64,000 bases of DNA from Clavibacter nebraskensis NCPPB 2581 (GTDB lineage Bacteria > Actinomycetota > Actinomycetes > Actinomycetales > Microbacteriaceae), in the NCBI RefSeq assembly GCF_000355695.1, contig NC_020891.1, positions 682,001 to 746,000 on the forward strand. The letters are read 5' to 3'. This document shows, one piece after another, positions 1 through 8,265 of the stretch (its first letter is position 1; the number at the start of each line of letters is the position of its first letter). The position numbers and the translations under genes were made by a program. Below the pieces are notes generated by a model that was given only the letters and a program-made list of their open reading frames with translations, was not told the origin of the DNA and did not search any database.

Positions 1-1
1 C

Positions 2-607
2 CGGGAGCTCGCGATCGCGCAGGCGCTCGGCTTCAGCGAGACCGTCTTCGTCGATGCGGTGGACGCGCCGGGCGCGGAGCCGCGGGGCGCGTCGATCCGC
101 ATCCTCACGCCCGCGCGCGAGCTGCCCTTCGCCGGGCACCCCACCGTCGGCACCGCGTGGTGGCTGGCGTCGCGCGGCGTGCCGGTCGACCACCTGCGCG
201 TGCCGGCCGGGATCGTGGCCGTGACCCACGACGCGGGCGTCGAGCGCGTGACCGCGGACCCGGCCTGGGCGCCCGTCTTCGCCTGGCGCGAGCTGCCCTC
301 CGCCGCCGAGCTGGCCGCGCTCGACCTCGCCGCGGCGGTATCCGAGGCGGGCGCGGACCACCTCTACGCGTGGGCGTGGATCGACGAGTCGGCCGGCTGG
401 ATCCGCTCGCGCATGGCCGCTCCCGCCCTCGGCATCGCCGAGGACGAGGCGACCGGAGCCGCCGCCCTGCGGGTCACCGCGCACCTCGGCCGCGGCCTCC
501 GCATCACGCAGGGCCAGGGCAGCGAGCTGGTCACGCGGCTGCTCGACGACGGCCGGGCCGAGGTCGGCGGCTGCACGGTCGCGGACCGCGTGATCCCGCT
601 GCCCTGA
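2..607 (+). CDS. PhzF family isomerase-like protein, 5' end cut off
   Basis: The window opens inside this gene; 201 residues are visible and about 45 are probably missing. PhzF-family proteins have a diaminopimelate-epimerase-like fold and act as isomerases or epimerases on small metabolites; the substrate here is unknown. The catalytic Glu lies in GFSETVFV near the start, the family signature ELPFAGHPTVGTA follows, and the Asp-containing DEATGAAALRVTAH segment sits in the second half. The two halves of the fold are therefore both present and the active site looks intact. It converges on the CNNM/CBS gene, with 26 bases between the stop codons. Family assignment is firm, function is not. Confidence 0.88.
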   Translation, partial: RELAIAQALGFSETVFVDAVDAPGAEPRGASIRILTPARELPFAGHPTVGTAWWLASRGVPVDHLRVPAGIVAVTHDAGVERVTADPAWAPVFAWRELPSAAELAALDLAAAVSEAGADHLYAWAWIDESAGWIRSRMAAPALGIAEDEATGAAALRVTAHLGRGLRITQGQGSELVTRLLDDGRAEVGGCTVADRVIPLP

Positions 608-633
608 GCCGGGACGCGCCCGCCGCCGTCCCG

Positions 634-1947
634 CTAGGCGGTCGCGGCGTCCGCGTCCTCCGTCGCCGGCTCCTCGCGCGGGATGACGAGGATCTCGGAG
701 ATCCGCCGCCGGTCGAGCGCCGTCACCTGGAGGGTCACGCCGTCGACCTCGACCGTGTCGCCGACCTGCGCGAGCCGGCCGAGGTTCTCGATGACGAAGC
801 CCGCGACCGTGTCCGACGCGGAGTCGGGCAGCTTCACACCCGTCGCCTCCTCGAAGTCCTGGAAGTTGAGCCGGCCGTCGATCGTGCCGCCGTCCTCCGC
901 GAGGTCGCGTGCGGCCGAGTCGGTGTCGTACTCGTCGAAGATCTCGCCGACGACCTCCTCCACGAGGTCCTCGAGCGTGACGATGCCGTCCGTGCCGCCG
1001 TACTCGTCCACGATCACGGCGATCTGGTGGCCCTCGGCGCGCATCATCGTGAGAGTCGGCAGCACGCGCGCGGTCGCCGGGAGGTACGGGATCGGGCGGA
1101 GGATCTCGGAGACGGGACGCTCCGGATCCGCCGCGATCGCCTGGTACAGGTCGCGCACGTGCACGAAGCCGATGACGTCGTCGATGGTCTTGTCGACCAC
1201 CGGGTAGCGCGAGTACGGCCGGTCCTGCACGTCGATCCCCGCCTCGCGGACCGTGCCGGTGCCGTCGAGCGCGGCGATCTCGGGCCGCGGCTTCATCACC
1301 TCGCTGAGCTGGCGGTGGCGGAGCGAGAGCACGTCGTCGAGGATCCGGCGCTCGTCGTCGGGGAGGCCCTCGTGGCTGGAGACGATGTCGCGGAGCTCCT
1401 CCTCGCTCATCTCCTCGCCGGTCTTGTGCGGGTCGCCGCCGAGGAGGCGCACGACCACGTTCGTGGAGACGGACAGCAGCCAGATCACCGGGCGCATGAG
1501 GATCGCGAAGCCGTTGAGCACGGGCGCGACGCCGTACGCGAAGCCGGCGTTGCGCTGGATGGCGAGGCGCTTGGGCGCCAGCTCGCCGAGCACGAGCGAC
1601 AGGTAGGCGATCACCAGCGTGAGCAGGAGCGTCGCGATCGTGGACGCGAGTCCGGACTCCAGGCCCCACGATTCGAGCACCGGAACCACGGACGGCGCGA
1701 TCGACGAGGCGCCGTACGCCGCGGACGCGAAGCCGGCGACGGTCACGCCGATCTGCACCGCCGCGAGGAAGGTGTTGGGGTTCCGGGCGAGCGCGGCGAC
1801 CTTCTCGCCGCGGCGTCCGCGGGCGGCGAGGGCGTTCAGCTGGCCCTCGCGGAGGGTGACGAGCGCCATCTCGGTGGCGGCGAACACGCCGCCGACGAGG
1901 ACGAACACCACGACCAGGACGATGTTGAGGACGAGGTCGCCGTTCAC
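634..1947 (-). CDS. CNNM/CBS/CorC-type membrane protein (HlyC family)
   Basis: 437 residues from a GTG start. The frame stays open further upstream, but that part is Pro/Arg/His-rich and has no other plausible start, so GTG at 1947 is preferred. The protein begins directly with a hydrophobic segment (NIVLVVVFVLVGGVFAA). A CNNM (DUF21) membrane domain of about 190 residues, including the ELAPKRLAIQ motif, is followed by two CBS domains (around residues 205-330, with IAVIVDEYGGTDGIVT) and a CorC_HlyC domain near the C-terminus (GFVIENLGRLAQVGD). Relatives are linked to Mg2+/Co2+ homeostasis; older annotations call them haemolysin-like. No partner gene is adjacent, so the role is inferred from family only. 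Confidence 0.88.
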   Translation of the reverse strand: MNGDLVLNIVLVVVFVLVGGVFAATEMALVTLREGQLNALAARGRRGEKVAALARNPNTFLAAVQIGVTVAGFASAAYGASSIAPSVVPVLESWGLESGLASTIATLLLTLVIAYLSLVLGELAPKRLAIQRNAGFAYGVAPVLNGFAILMRPVIWLLSVSTNVVVRLLGGDPHKTGEEMSEEELRDIVSSHEGLPDDERRILDDVLSLRHRQLSEVMKPRPEIAALDGTGTVREAGIDVQDRPYSRYPVVDKTIDDVIGFVHVRDLYQAIAADPERPVSEILRPIPYLPATARVLPTLTMMRAEGHQIAVIVDEYGGTDGIVTLEDLVEEVVGEIFDEYDTDSAARDLAEDGGTIDGRLNFQDFEEATGVKLPDSASDTVAGFVIENLGRLAQVGDTVEVDGVTLQVTALDRRRISEILVIPREEPATEDADAATA

Positions 1948-2185
1948 GAGCGGGGGCCGGTCGGGCGGGTGCCGGTCGAGCGGGTGGCGCCGATCCCGGT
2001 GAGGGGCGTGATGGCGCGGAGGGTGCGGGGCGTGCCCGGGGTCATCCGGGCGCCGGGACTGTGGCTGTCGGGAGCGGGCTCCCGCGCGGTTCTGTGCATG
2101 GACCGAGGGTAGTGGAGCAGGTGGGGAAATAGCCCGGCGGCGGCAAGGCTTCGGCAAGGCGGGGGCCGTGCCCTACGGTCGGGGC

Positions 2186-2623
2186 ATGGATCAGATGGCG
2201 TTCGACGGGTCGTGGATCGGCAGCTCCGGGTGGCTCACGCTCGCCCTCGTGAACGCGGGGCTCGCGGAGCAGAAGGGCCGATCCCGGTGGAACTGGTTCC
2301 TCGTCTCGATCGTGCTCGGGCCGATCGCGACGTTCTTCATCGTGACGTGGGAGCGCGTCCCGGCCAAGGGCTCCGCGCCCCACCCTCTCGAGGCGCCGAC
2401 GAACGGGCTCCTCGCCGTGGGCGTCGGCCTCGCGGCGCTGGCGGTCGTCAGCGCCGTGGTGGCGGGGATCGGCGGCGACACCGGCCTCTGGGTCCTCGCG
2501 GCCGCGCTCGCGGTCGCCGGGACGGCCTCCCTCGTCCTGCACGTGCTCGCGCACCGGCGCTGGGCGGCGCTGCAGGCGGCGCGTGTCCGGACCCCCGAGG
2601 TCCGACCTGACGCGCAGCCCTAG
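2186..2623 (+). CDS. small membrane protein of unknown function
   Basis: 145 residues. Hydrophobic stretches around residues 12-25, 33-50, 75-92 and 97-115 suggest four membrane segments, separated by a short charged loop (EQKGRSRWNW). No known domain is recognised. The ATG at 2186 has no Shine-Dalgarno sequence, but a TACGGT box at 2174-2179 lies six bases before it, so a leaderless transcript is likely. The stop codon shares the palindrome CTAG with the end of the decayed dioxygenase gene on the other strand. Confidence 0.6.
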   Translation: MDQMAFDGSWIGSSGWLTLALVNAGLAEQKGRSRWNWFLVSIVLGPIATFFIVTWERVPAKGSAPHPLEAPTNGLLAVGVGLAALAVVSAVVAGIGGDTGLWVLAAALAVAGTASLVLHVLAHRRWAALQAARVRTPEVRPDAQP

Positions 2624-3373
2624 CGGTCGCCGCCAGGCGGGGTGCCGCCCGGGTCGCCGGCGCCGCCGCCGGAGGGCGCGGATCCCGCCGTCGGCGTCGT
2701 CGCCGAAGACGTTGTCGGAGTCGAGCGAGACCTGCGCGAGGTTCGCGCTCGATCCGGCGTACTCGTCGAGCGCGTGGACGGTCCTGCACGCGTCCTCGGG
2801 CAGGGCGACCTGCGAGGTCGCGATGGTCCTCGTCGCGTCGGTGATGTCGCCCATGCTCGGGTAGACCTCGAAGTGGATGTGCGGCCAGCGGCCCGTGTAG
2901 CAGGCGGGGAACACGGACGTGAAGGACACCGTGCCGTCGTCGCCCGCGAACGGCACGTCGCCGGTCGCCGTGTCGAGGATCGTGAGCGTGAGCGCCATGG
3001 GCACGCCCGCCGCGGTGGTGCCGCCGTCGAGGCTCGAGCGGATGTCGCTGCGGACGATGCCGGAGCGCTCCAGGACGTCCGGCCCGTTGGACCCGTCGCC
3101 CGGGTACGGCCCCGCGGTCTCATCCGGGATCTCGCCCGTCCGGGCGGCGGCGCTCTCCGTGCCGCCGGATCCCGCGGCCCCGGCCGGTCAGGCCGCGAGG
3201 GCGACGGATCCGATGCCCGCCCCGAGGTAGGCGAGCACGGCCCGGCGGCTGAGCAGCGTGCGGAGGTCGAAGCCGGCGCCCTGGTCGACCGCCTCCTCGT
3301 CGGCGCGGGCGAGCAGCCGGCCCTCGGAGGCGGGGCCGTCGGGCGTGCGGTCGGGTTCGGGGATGCGGGTCAC
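2620..3373 (-). pseudogene. decayed intradiol ring-cleavage dioxygenase
   Basis: Remnant of a Tat-exported intradiol dioxygenase. It begins with GTG at 3373 behind a good AGGAGA ribosome site. The N-terminus carries a twin-arginine segment (LLSRRAVLAYLGAGIG) and then hits an in-frame TGA at 3188-3190. The same frame continues with family sequence (DETAGPYPGDGSNGPDV, SGIVRSDIRSSLDGG) and later RWPHIHFEVYPS with the iron-binding His pair. About 40 residues normally found between LTILDTATG and DDGTVSFTSVFPACY are gone in frame; that part holds an iron-ligand Tyr and the WHC segment. After DNVFGDDADGG the expected Gly/Pro tail (GAGDPGGTPPGGDR) is in another frame. Three lesions make a working enzyme very unlikely. 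Confidence 0.85.
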
Positions 3374-3497
3374 GGGTCGTATCTCCTGGTCGGGCGTCCG
3401 GGCGGTCGGGACGGCACCACCGTGCCGGGCGGTCCGATGGACCGGCCATGGCGATCCGATGAGCCGGCCATGAGGGCGTGGCGTCCCGGAACGCGGC

Positions 3498-4295
3498 TCA
3501 GCCCGCGGGCACGCACGGGCTGTCGCAGCCCGCATCGCGCCGGCGCTGGCGCTCCCGTGCGCGCGCCCGCTCCAGCAGCGACACGTGCAGGTACCCCGCG
3601 TAGCCGCCGGGCGTGCGCCCCTCGCGGCGGCTCGAGGTGAGCACCTCGCCGGCGGCCGACGCCGTGATCCGCGCGTCGAGGTCGCGGAGCCGGCTCACGA
3701 GGTCGACGTCCTCGTGCTCGGCGACGGCCGGGAACCCGCCGGCCGCGACGTAGGCGTCGGCGCGCACGCCGAGGTTCGCGCCGTGCACGTGCCCGTTGGC
3801 GTGGCCGGGCACGCGGGTGGCCCGCCAGGCCGCGATCTGATCCGGGCTGAGGTCCTCCAGCTCGGGGCGGACCGTGCCGACGACCACGTCGGTGCCGGCG
3901 TCCGCGAGCTCGAGCTGGCTGGTGATCCACGCGGGCGGCACCGCGGAGTCGGCGTCGGTGCACGCGATCCAGTGCTCGGCCTCGTCGCCGTCCCAGCCCG
4001 CGCGGGCCGCGTCGACCCCCTGCGCGCGGGCGGCGCCCACGCGTCCGGCCGCGCTCTCGATGACCTCGACGCCGGCGGCGCGCGCGACCTCCGCGGTGCG
4101 GTCCCGGCAGTCGTCGGCGACGAGGATCACGCGCACGCGCACCCCCGCCGCGCGCGCCCGGGACGCGGCGACCTCGACCGATGCGAGGCAGCGGCCCACC
4201 AGCTCCTCCTCGTCGCGCGCGGGGATGACGACCGTGACCGCGCGGATCCGCGGGGCCGGCTCCGCCCCGACCGCCGCGGCCGACCCGCCCGTCAC
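3498..4295 (-). CDS. family 2 glycosyltransferase
   Basis: 265 residues from a GTG start that overlaps the stop of the upstream fusion gene by four bases (GTGA), so the two are co-translated. The N-terminus is a typical GT-A fold: VTVVIPARDEEELVGRC, an acidic TDADSAVPPAWI motif around residue 118 that would bind the metal and sugar nucleotide, and HEDVDLVSRL further on. No membrane segment is obvious. The C-terminal tail is Arg-rich. Its pairing with a deacetylase/methyltransferase/acyl-CoA-dehydrogenase-like protein suggests work on one modified glycoconjugate, but donor and acceptor cannot be read from the sequence. Confidence 0.85.
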   Translation of the reverse strand: MTGGSAAAVGAEPAPRIRAVTVVIPARDEEELVGRCLASVEVAASRARAAGVRVRVILVADDCRDRTAEVARAAGVEVIESAAGRVGAARAQGVDAARAGWDGDEAEHWIACTDADSAVPPAWITSQLELADAGTDVVVGTVRPELEDLSPDQIAAWRATRVPGHANGHVHGANLGVRADAYVAAGGFPAVAEHEDVDLVSRLRDLDARITASAAGEVLTSSRREGRTPGGYAGYLHVSLLERARARERQRRRDAGCDSPCVPAG

Positions 4296-6877
4296 CGCAG
4301 CCCCGTGCGGGTCGCGACCGAGCGCGGATCCGCCGACAGGACCTCGAGCAGGAAGTCGTCCTCCTCGTGCCGCATCAGCGTGTGCAGGCCGGGGACGGCG
4401 GCGAGCCGCGCGTGCACCTCGTCGCCCGCACGCCGGAAGTCGCCCTCCGGGTGCCGCCAGTGGCAGGCGACCAGGGTGCCCGTGGCGCCGAGGGAACCGG
4501 GCAGCGCGGCGAGCACGCGGTCGAAGGCGGCGTCGTCGAGGTAGTAGCCGATCTCGCTCATCACGACGAGGTCGAAGGTGCCGGCCGGCCAGTCGTCGCC
4601 CACGTCGCGCACCTCGAGGCGCACGTGCGGCGCGTCGGCGAGGCGGACGCGCGCCCGCTCGACCGCGGTCGGCGCGACGTCCACCGCGAGCAGCTCGTCC
4701 ACGCGCTCGGCGAGGCCGGCCGTCGTGACGCCGATCGAGCAGCCGATCTCCAGCGCCCGCCCGTACCGCTCGTCGGGCAGCGCCGCGAGGGTGGCGAGGC
4801 GCTTGCGGCGCTCGTACCAGCGGGTCGTGACGCGCCAGGGATCCTCGGCGCGGGCGTACGCGGCGTCGAAGCGCTCGGCGGCGGAGGGGGTCGCGGGCGC
4901 GTCGGCCACGATCAGCACCTCCCGGTCGCGGTCGGCGTGCCGGAGGAAGCCGGGCTGCAGCACGGCCGCGTCCTCGGGCGCGTCGGAGAGCGGATCCACC
5001 TGGCTGGCGTGCGCGCGGATCGCCGCGCGCTTGGCGTCCCGCACCCGCGCGTCGAGCGGCAGCGCGCGCATGGCGGCCCACGGCACGCGCGGGTCGTCGG
5101 GTGTCGCCCAGTGCCACATCCACACCGGGTACTCGACCAGCCGGATCCCGCGCCCGGCGGGCAGCGCGCCCACCAGCTCGGCGACCACCTCGCCCGTGAC
5201 GCGGTGGTCCCGGTGCCCGTCGCCGCGCCAGGGAGCGGCGACCCACGTGCCCGGCGCGGCGTCGGCGAGGAGCGCAGCGAGGTCGTCGCGCACGGCGTCG
5301 CGGCGTTCGCGGATGCCTCCGTCGGGGTGGCCGAGGAGCACGAGGCGGGCGTCGGGCGCGACCGCGTCGAGGGCCGCGCGGGCCTCCTGGCGGCGGAGGG
5401 CGACGAGCTCATCGGGCGTGCGGGTGGGGGATCCGGGGTGCGAGGCGGCGCCGTCCGTCACGATCACGAGGGTCACCGGCACGCCGCGCGCGGCCGCCGA
5501 GGCCATCAGCCCCGCGGCGCCGATCGACTCGTCGTCGGCGTGCGCGGAGACCACGAGGAGCGCGGCCATCCCCGCGAGGTCGGGGGCGTCGAGCGCGCCC
5601 CAGCGCGGATCCGCGTCCCAGACGTCCGCGTCGGTGCCGGGCTCGCGCGCATCGAAGGCGACGCCCGTCGCGGCGGTCGTGGCGGTATCGGTCGCGGTCG
5701 CTTCGGTTGCGGTGGCCTCAACCGACCGCCGCCCGGCCGCCTCCGCGAGCGCGCCACCCAGCGAGGCGTCGTCGCGCTCGGCGTGGTGCTGCCGTACGTA
5801 CAGCCCGAGGTCGGCCACGCGCTTGGCGTGATCCGCGTCCTGCGCGAGCGGGGCCGGCCCGAGGGCGTGCGCGACGTGCGTCAGCGTCTCGTCCACGGCC
5901 CGCGCGACGACGGCGCGTACCCGCTTCGCGAGCAGGCGCCCCTCCTCGCCCGAGGCGAGCCCGCGGTCGACCAGGCCGGCGGCCTCGGCGAGCGATGCGC
6001 GCGCGCCGTCGAGCGCCGCGTCGACCGCGCCCAGGTGCATGAGCAGCAGGCGGTCGGCGCCCTCACGGGACGCCGCCCGCAGCAGCGTGCGCGCCAACCC
6101 GACCGCGCCGCCGTACCAGCAGGCCGCGACCTGGATCCCGCCCCAGTGGAACCCGGGCCGCTCGAGATACCAGCCGGGCGCGCCCACGCGCCGCGCCGGC
6201 ACATCCTGCATGCGCAGCGGCCCGCTCGGGACCTCCACGAGCCCGCGGGCGACCCAGGCGCCGGGCACGACCTCGACGCCGGGCTGGCGGAGGTCGACGG
6301 CGAAGAGGCCGCGCGATCCGTCGTCGACGGCGGCGGTGATGAGCGCGTGCGTCAGCGACCCGGCGAGCGAGCACCACGGCTTGGTCCCCGACAGCCGCAC
6401 CGCGTCTGGCCCGTCGGCGTCCGTCAGGGCCGTCAGCGGATCCCTGCCGCCCTCGGCCGCGAACACGCCCCACGTGCGCGGCTCGGCGTCGCCCTCGCGC
6501 GCGGCGCCGGTGCCCGCGATGGCGCGGCCGCCCGCGGCGTCGCGCTCCTGGTCGAGGATCGCGAGCGCGTCGAGGTGCGGCTCGACCGTGCGGGCGAGGC
6601 CCAGGTCGGCGGCGGCGAGCGTCGCGAGCGCCTCCCAGAGGTCCGCCGTGCCGCCGGCGCCCGGCCGGGCACCGCCGTCGCCGAGCGCGACGGCGAGCGC
6701 CAGCGCCCGCTCGGTCGTCCATCCCGCCCCCGGTGGCGTCGCCGCGAGCGACTCGCGCACGAGGGAGACGGCTGGCCCGGCGGCGGCGTCGCCCGGCGGC
6801 ACCGCGCCGGAGGCGAGGCGGACGCGCGCCGGGGCGGTCGCGTCGGGGGTGGATGCGGGCAGAGGACCGGATGTCAC
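4292..6877 (-). CDS. acyl-CoA dehydrogenase-like / PIG-L deacetylase / SAM methyltransferase fusion
   Basis: 861 residues in one open frame from GTG at 6877; no good ribosome site is seen, so the start is uncertain. Residues 1 to about 375 resemble acyl-CoA dehydrogenases (LSGTKPWCSLAGSLTHALI, then a helical C-terminal part). A low-complexity Ala/Thr linker lies near residue 385-400. The PIG-L (LmbE) deacetylase part follows, with SAHADDES at about 440 and GHRDHRVTGEVV supplying the metal-binding Asp and His residues. The last 230 residues are a class I methyltransferase with LEIGCSIGVTTAGLA near 705. It leads an operon with the glycosyltransferase. These parts are usually separate genes, so a fusion, or a sequencing slip that joined two genes, should both be considered. 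Confidence 0.8.
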   Translation of the reverse strand: MTSGPLPASTPDATAPARVRLASGAVPPGDAAAGPAVSLVRESLAATPPGAGWTTERALALAVALGDGGARPGAGGTADLWEALATLAAADLGLARTVEPHLDALAILDQERDAAGGRAIAGTGAAREGDAEPRTWGVFAAEGGRDPLTALTDADGPDAVRLSGTKPWCSLAGSLTHALITAAVDDGSRGLFAVDLRQPGVEVVPGAWVARGLVEVPSGPLRMQDVPARRVGAPGWYLERPGFHWGGIQVAACWYGGAVGLARTLLRAASREGADRLLLMHLGAVDAALDGARASLAEAAGLVDRGLASGEEGRLLAKRVRAVVARAVDETLTHVAHALGPAPLAQDADHAKRVADLGLYVRQHHAERDDASLGGALAEAAGRRSVEATATEATATDTATTAATGVAFDAREPGTDADVWDADPRWGALDAPDLAGMAALLVVSAHADDESIGAAGLMASAAARGVPVTLVIVTDGAASHPGSPTRTPDELVALRRQEARAALDAVAPDARLVLLGHPDGGIRERRDAVRDDLAALLADAAPGTWVAAPWRGDGHRDHRVTGEVVAELVGALPAGRGIRLVEYPVWMWHWATPDDPRVPWAAMRALPLDARVRDAKRAAIRAHASQVDPLSDAPEDAAVLQPGFLRHADRDREVLIVADAPATPSAAERFDAAYARAEDPWRVTTRWYERRKRLATLAALPDERYGRALEIGCSIGVTTAGLAERVDELLAVDVAPTAVERARVRLADAPHVRLEVRDVGDDWPAGTFDLVVMSEIGYYLDDAAFDRVLAALPGSLGATGTLVACHWRHPEGDFRRAGDEVHARLAAVPGLHTLMRHEEDDFLLEVLSADPRSVATRTGLR

Positions 6878-7093
6878 GGGGAGGGGCGCCAAATCGTCGA
6901 GGGGTCGTCCGGGCGGGGCCCGATCGTCCTTCGAACCTACAAGCGTCCGAGGTCGGCTGCCCGCCGGCGGCGCGGCACCGCCCCCGTGTGAGATCCTGGC
7001 GGCCTCGGATCCCCCGGTCACGTGGGTGTGGGACCCTGACGGCGGGGCTGGGGCGCGATCCGCACCGACCACGCACGACAGAGGGGACCCACC
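6878..7093. other. divergent intergenic region
   Basis: 216 bases between the fusion gene (leftward) and a small acidic protein gene (rightward). It must hold promoters for both. I could not single out a convincing -35/-10 pair. No repeats or RNA genes were recognised. Confidence 0.4.
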
Positions 7094-7312
7094 ATGGACC
7101 AGCACACCGACCCGCACGCCGCCGAGGCCACGACCGAGGGGCCGGCCGACCAGCCCACGCCCGAGGCGGTCGAGGAGTTCGAGCGCCTCGCCGTCCTGCG
7201 CATGGGCGGCCAGGACATCGAGGGAGCCCTCGACGAGCTCCCCGACGCGGACGCCCGCGAGGTGGCGGAGGTCGCCATCGACCGCGTCGTCCGCGGCTAC
7301 GACCACCTGTAG
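7094..7312 (+). CDS. small acidic protein of unknown function
   Basis: 72 residues, strongly acidic (many Glu and Asp) with no membrane segment and no recognised domain. The ATG follows a purine-rich AGAGGGGA ribosome site at good distance. The second half (ERLAVLRMGGQDIEGALDE) could form helices. It converges on purC with 32 bases between stops. The codon pattern and ribosome site support a real gene; the role is unknown. Confidence 0.55.
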   Translation: MDQHTDPHAAEATTEGPADQPTPEAVEEFERLAVLRMGGQDIEGALDELPDADAREVAEVAIDRVVRGYDHL

Positions 7313-7344
7313 ATCCGCGCCGGGCGTCCGCCGACCGGCGGCGC

Positions 7345-8265
7345 CTAGCGCCCGGTGAGCCGCGCGATGAGCTCCCGGTACCGCTCCGCCGTCCGCTCCA
7401 CGATCTCCTGCGGCAGCACGGGCGGCGTGCCGGTGCGATCCCAGTTCGCCGCGAGCCAGTCCCGCACGATCTGCTTGTCGAAGCTGTCGGTGCGGTTGCC
7501 CGTCGCGTACGCCTCGGCGTCCCAGTAGCGCGACGAGTCGCTCGTGAGCACCTCGTCCGCCAGCGTGGTGATGCCCGTGCGCGGGTCGATGCCGAACTCG
7601 AACTTGGTGTCCGCGAGGATCACGCCGCGCTCCTCGGCGATGGCCGACGCGCGGCGGTAGACGTCGAGCGAGAGGTCGCGCAGGCGCGCCGCCTCCTCGT
7701 GCCCCACGAGCTCCTCGGTGCGCGCGAACGTGATGTTCTCGTCGTGCTCGCCCTGCGGCGCCTTCCACGCGGGCGTGTAGATCGGCTCCGGCAGGCGGTC
7801 GCCCTGCGCGAGGCCGGCGGGCAGCGGGATGCCGCACACCGTGCCGTGCTCGCGGTACTCCTCCCAGCCGGATCCGGCGAGGTAGCCGCGCACGACGCAC
7901 TCGATGGGCAGCATCTCGAGAACCCGGCAGAGCATCGCGCGCCCGCGCACCTCGTCCGGGATGCCGATGCGGTCGAGGGTGTCGCCGTCGACGAGGTGGT
8001 TCGGCACGTCGAGCCGGTCGAACCACCAGAGGCTGAGCTGCGTGAGGAGCTCGCCCTTGCCGGGGATCCCCGGCTCGAGCGCGAAGTCGTAGGCGCTCAC
8101 GCGGTCGGTCGCGACGACCAGCACGTGCGGCTCGCCCTCGAGCGCGCGGTCGTCGGTGTCGTCGACCGCGGGGCTGAACAGCTCGCGGACCTTGCCCGAG
8201 TAGGCGTGCTCCCAGCCCGGCAGGTCCCAGTCGACGGCGTGGCCGGCGGGCGTCCCGGCGCTCAT
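7345..8265 (-). CDS. purC: SAICAR synthase
   Basis: 306 residues. Joins aspartate to CAIR with ATP in purine synthesis. It shows the family's N-terminal GKVRELF, the central IECVVRGYLAGSGW signature and LADTKFEFG in the C-terminal part. It is the long form of about 300 residues. The ATG overlaps the purD stop by four bases (ATGA), so purD and purC form one translationally coupled unit, purD first. Confidence 0.97.
   Translation of the reverse strand: MSAGTPAGHAVDWDLPGWEHAYSGKVRELFSPAVDDTDDRALEGEPHVLVVATDRVSAYDFALEPGIPGKGELLTQLSLWWFDRLDVPNHLVDGDTLDRIGIPDEVRGRAMLCRVLEMLPIECVVRGYLAGSGWEEYREHGTVCGIPLPAGLAQGDRLPEPIYTPAWKAPQGEHDENITFARTEELVGHEEAARLRDLSLDVYRRASAIAEERGVILADTKFEFGIDPRTGITTLADEVLTSDSSRYWDAEAYATGNRTDSFDKQIVRDWLAANWDRTGTPPVLPQEIVERTAERYRELIARLTGR

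Noticed and set aside
3188-3190. TGA in the dioxygenase gene as a selenocysteine or read-through codon.
   Set aside because: The same gene has lost an active-site segment and has a frameshift further on, so simple decay explains the TGA better.
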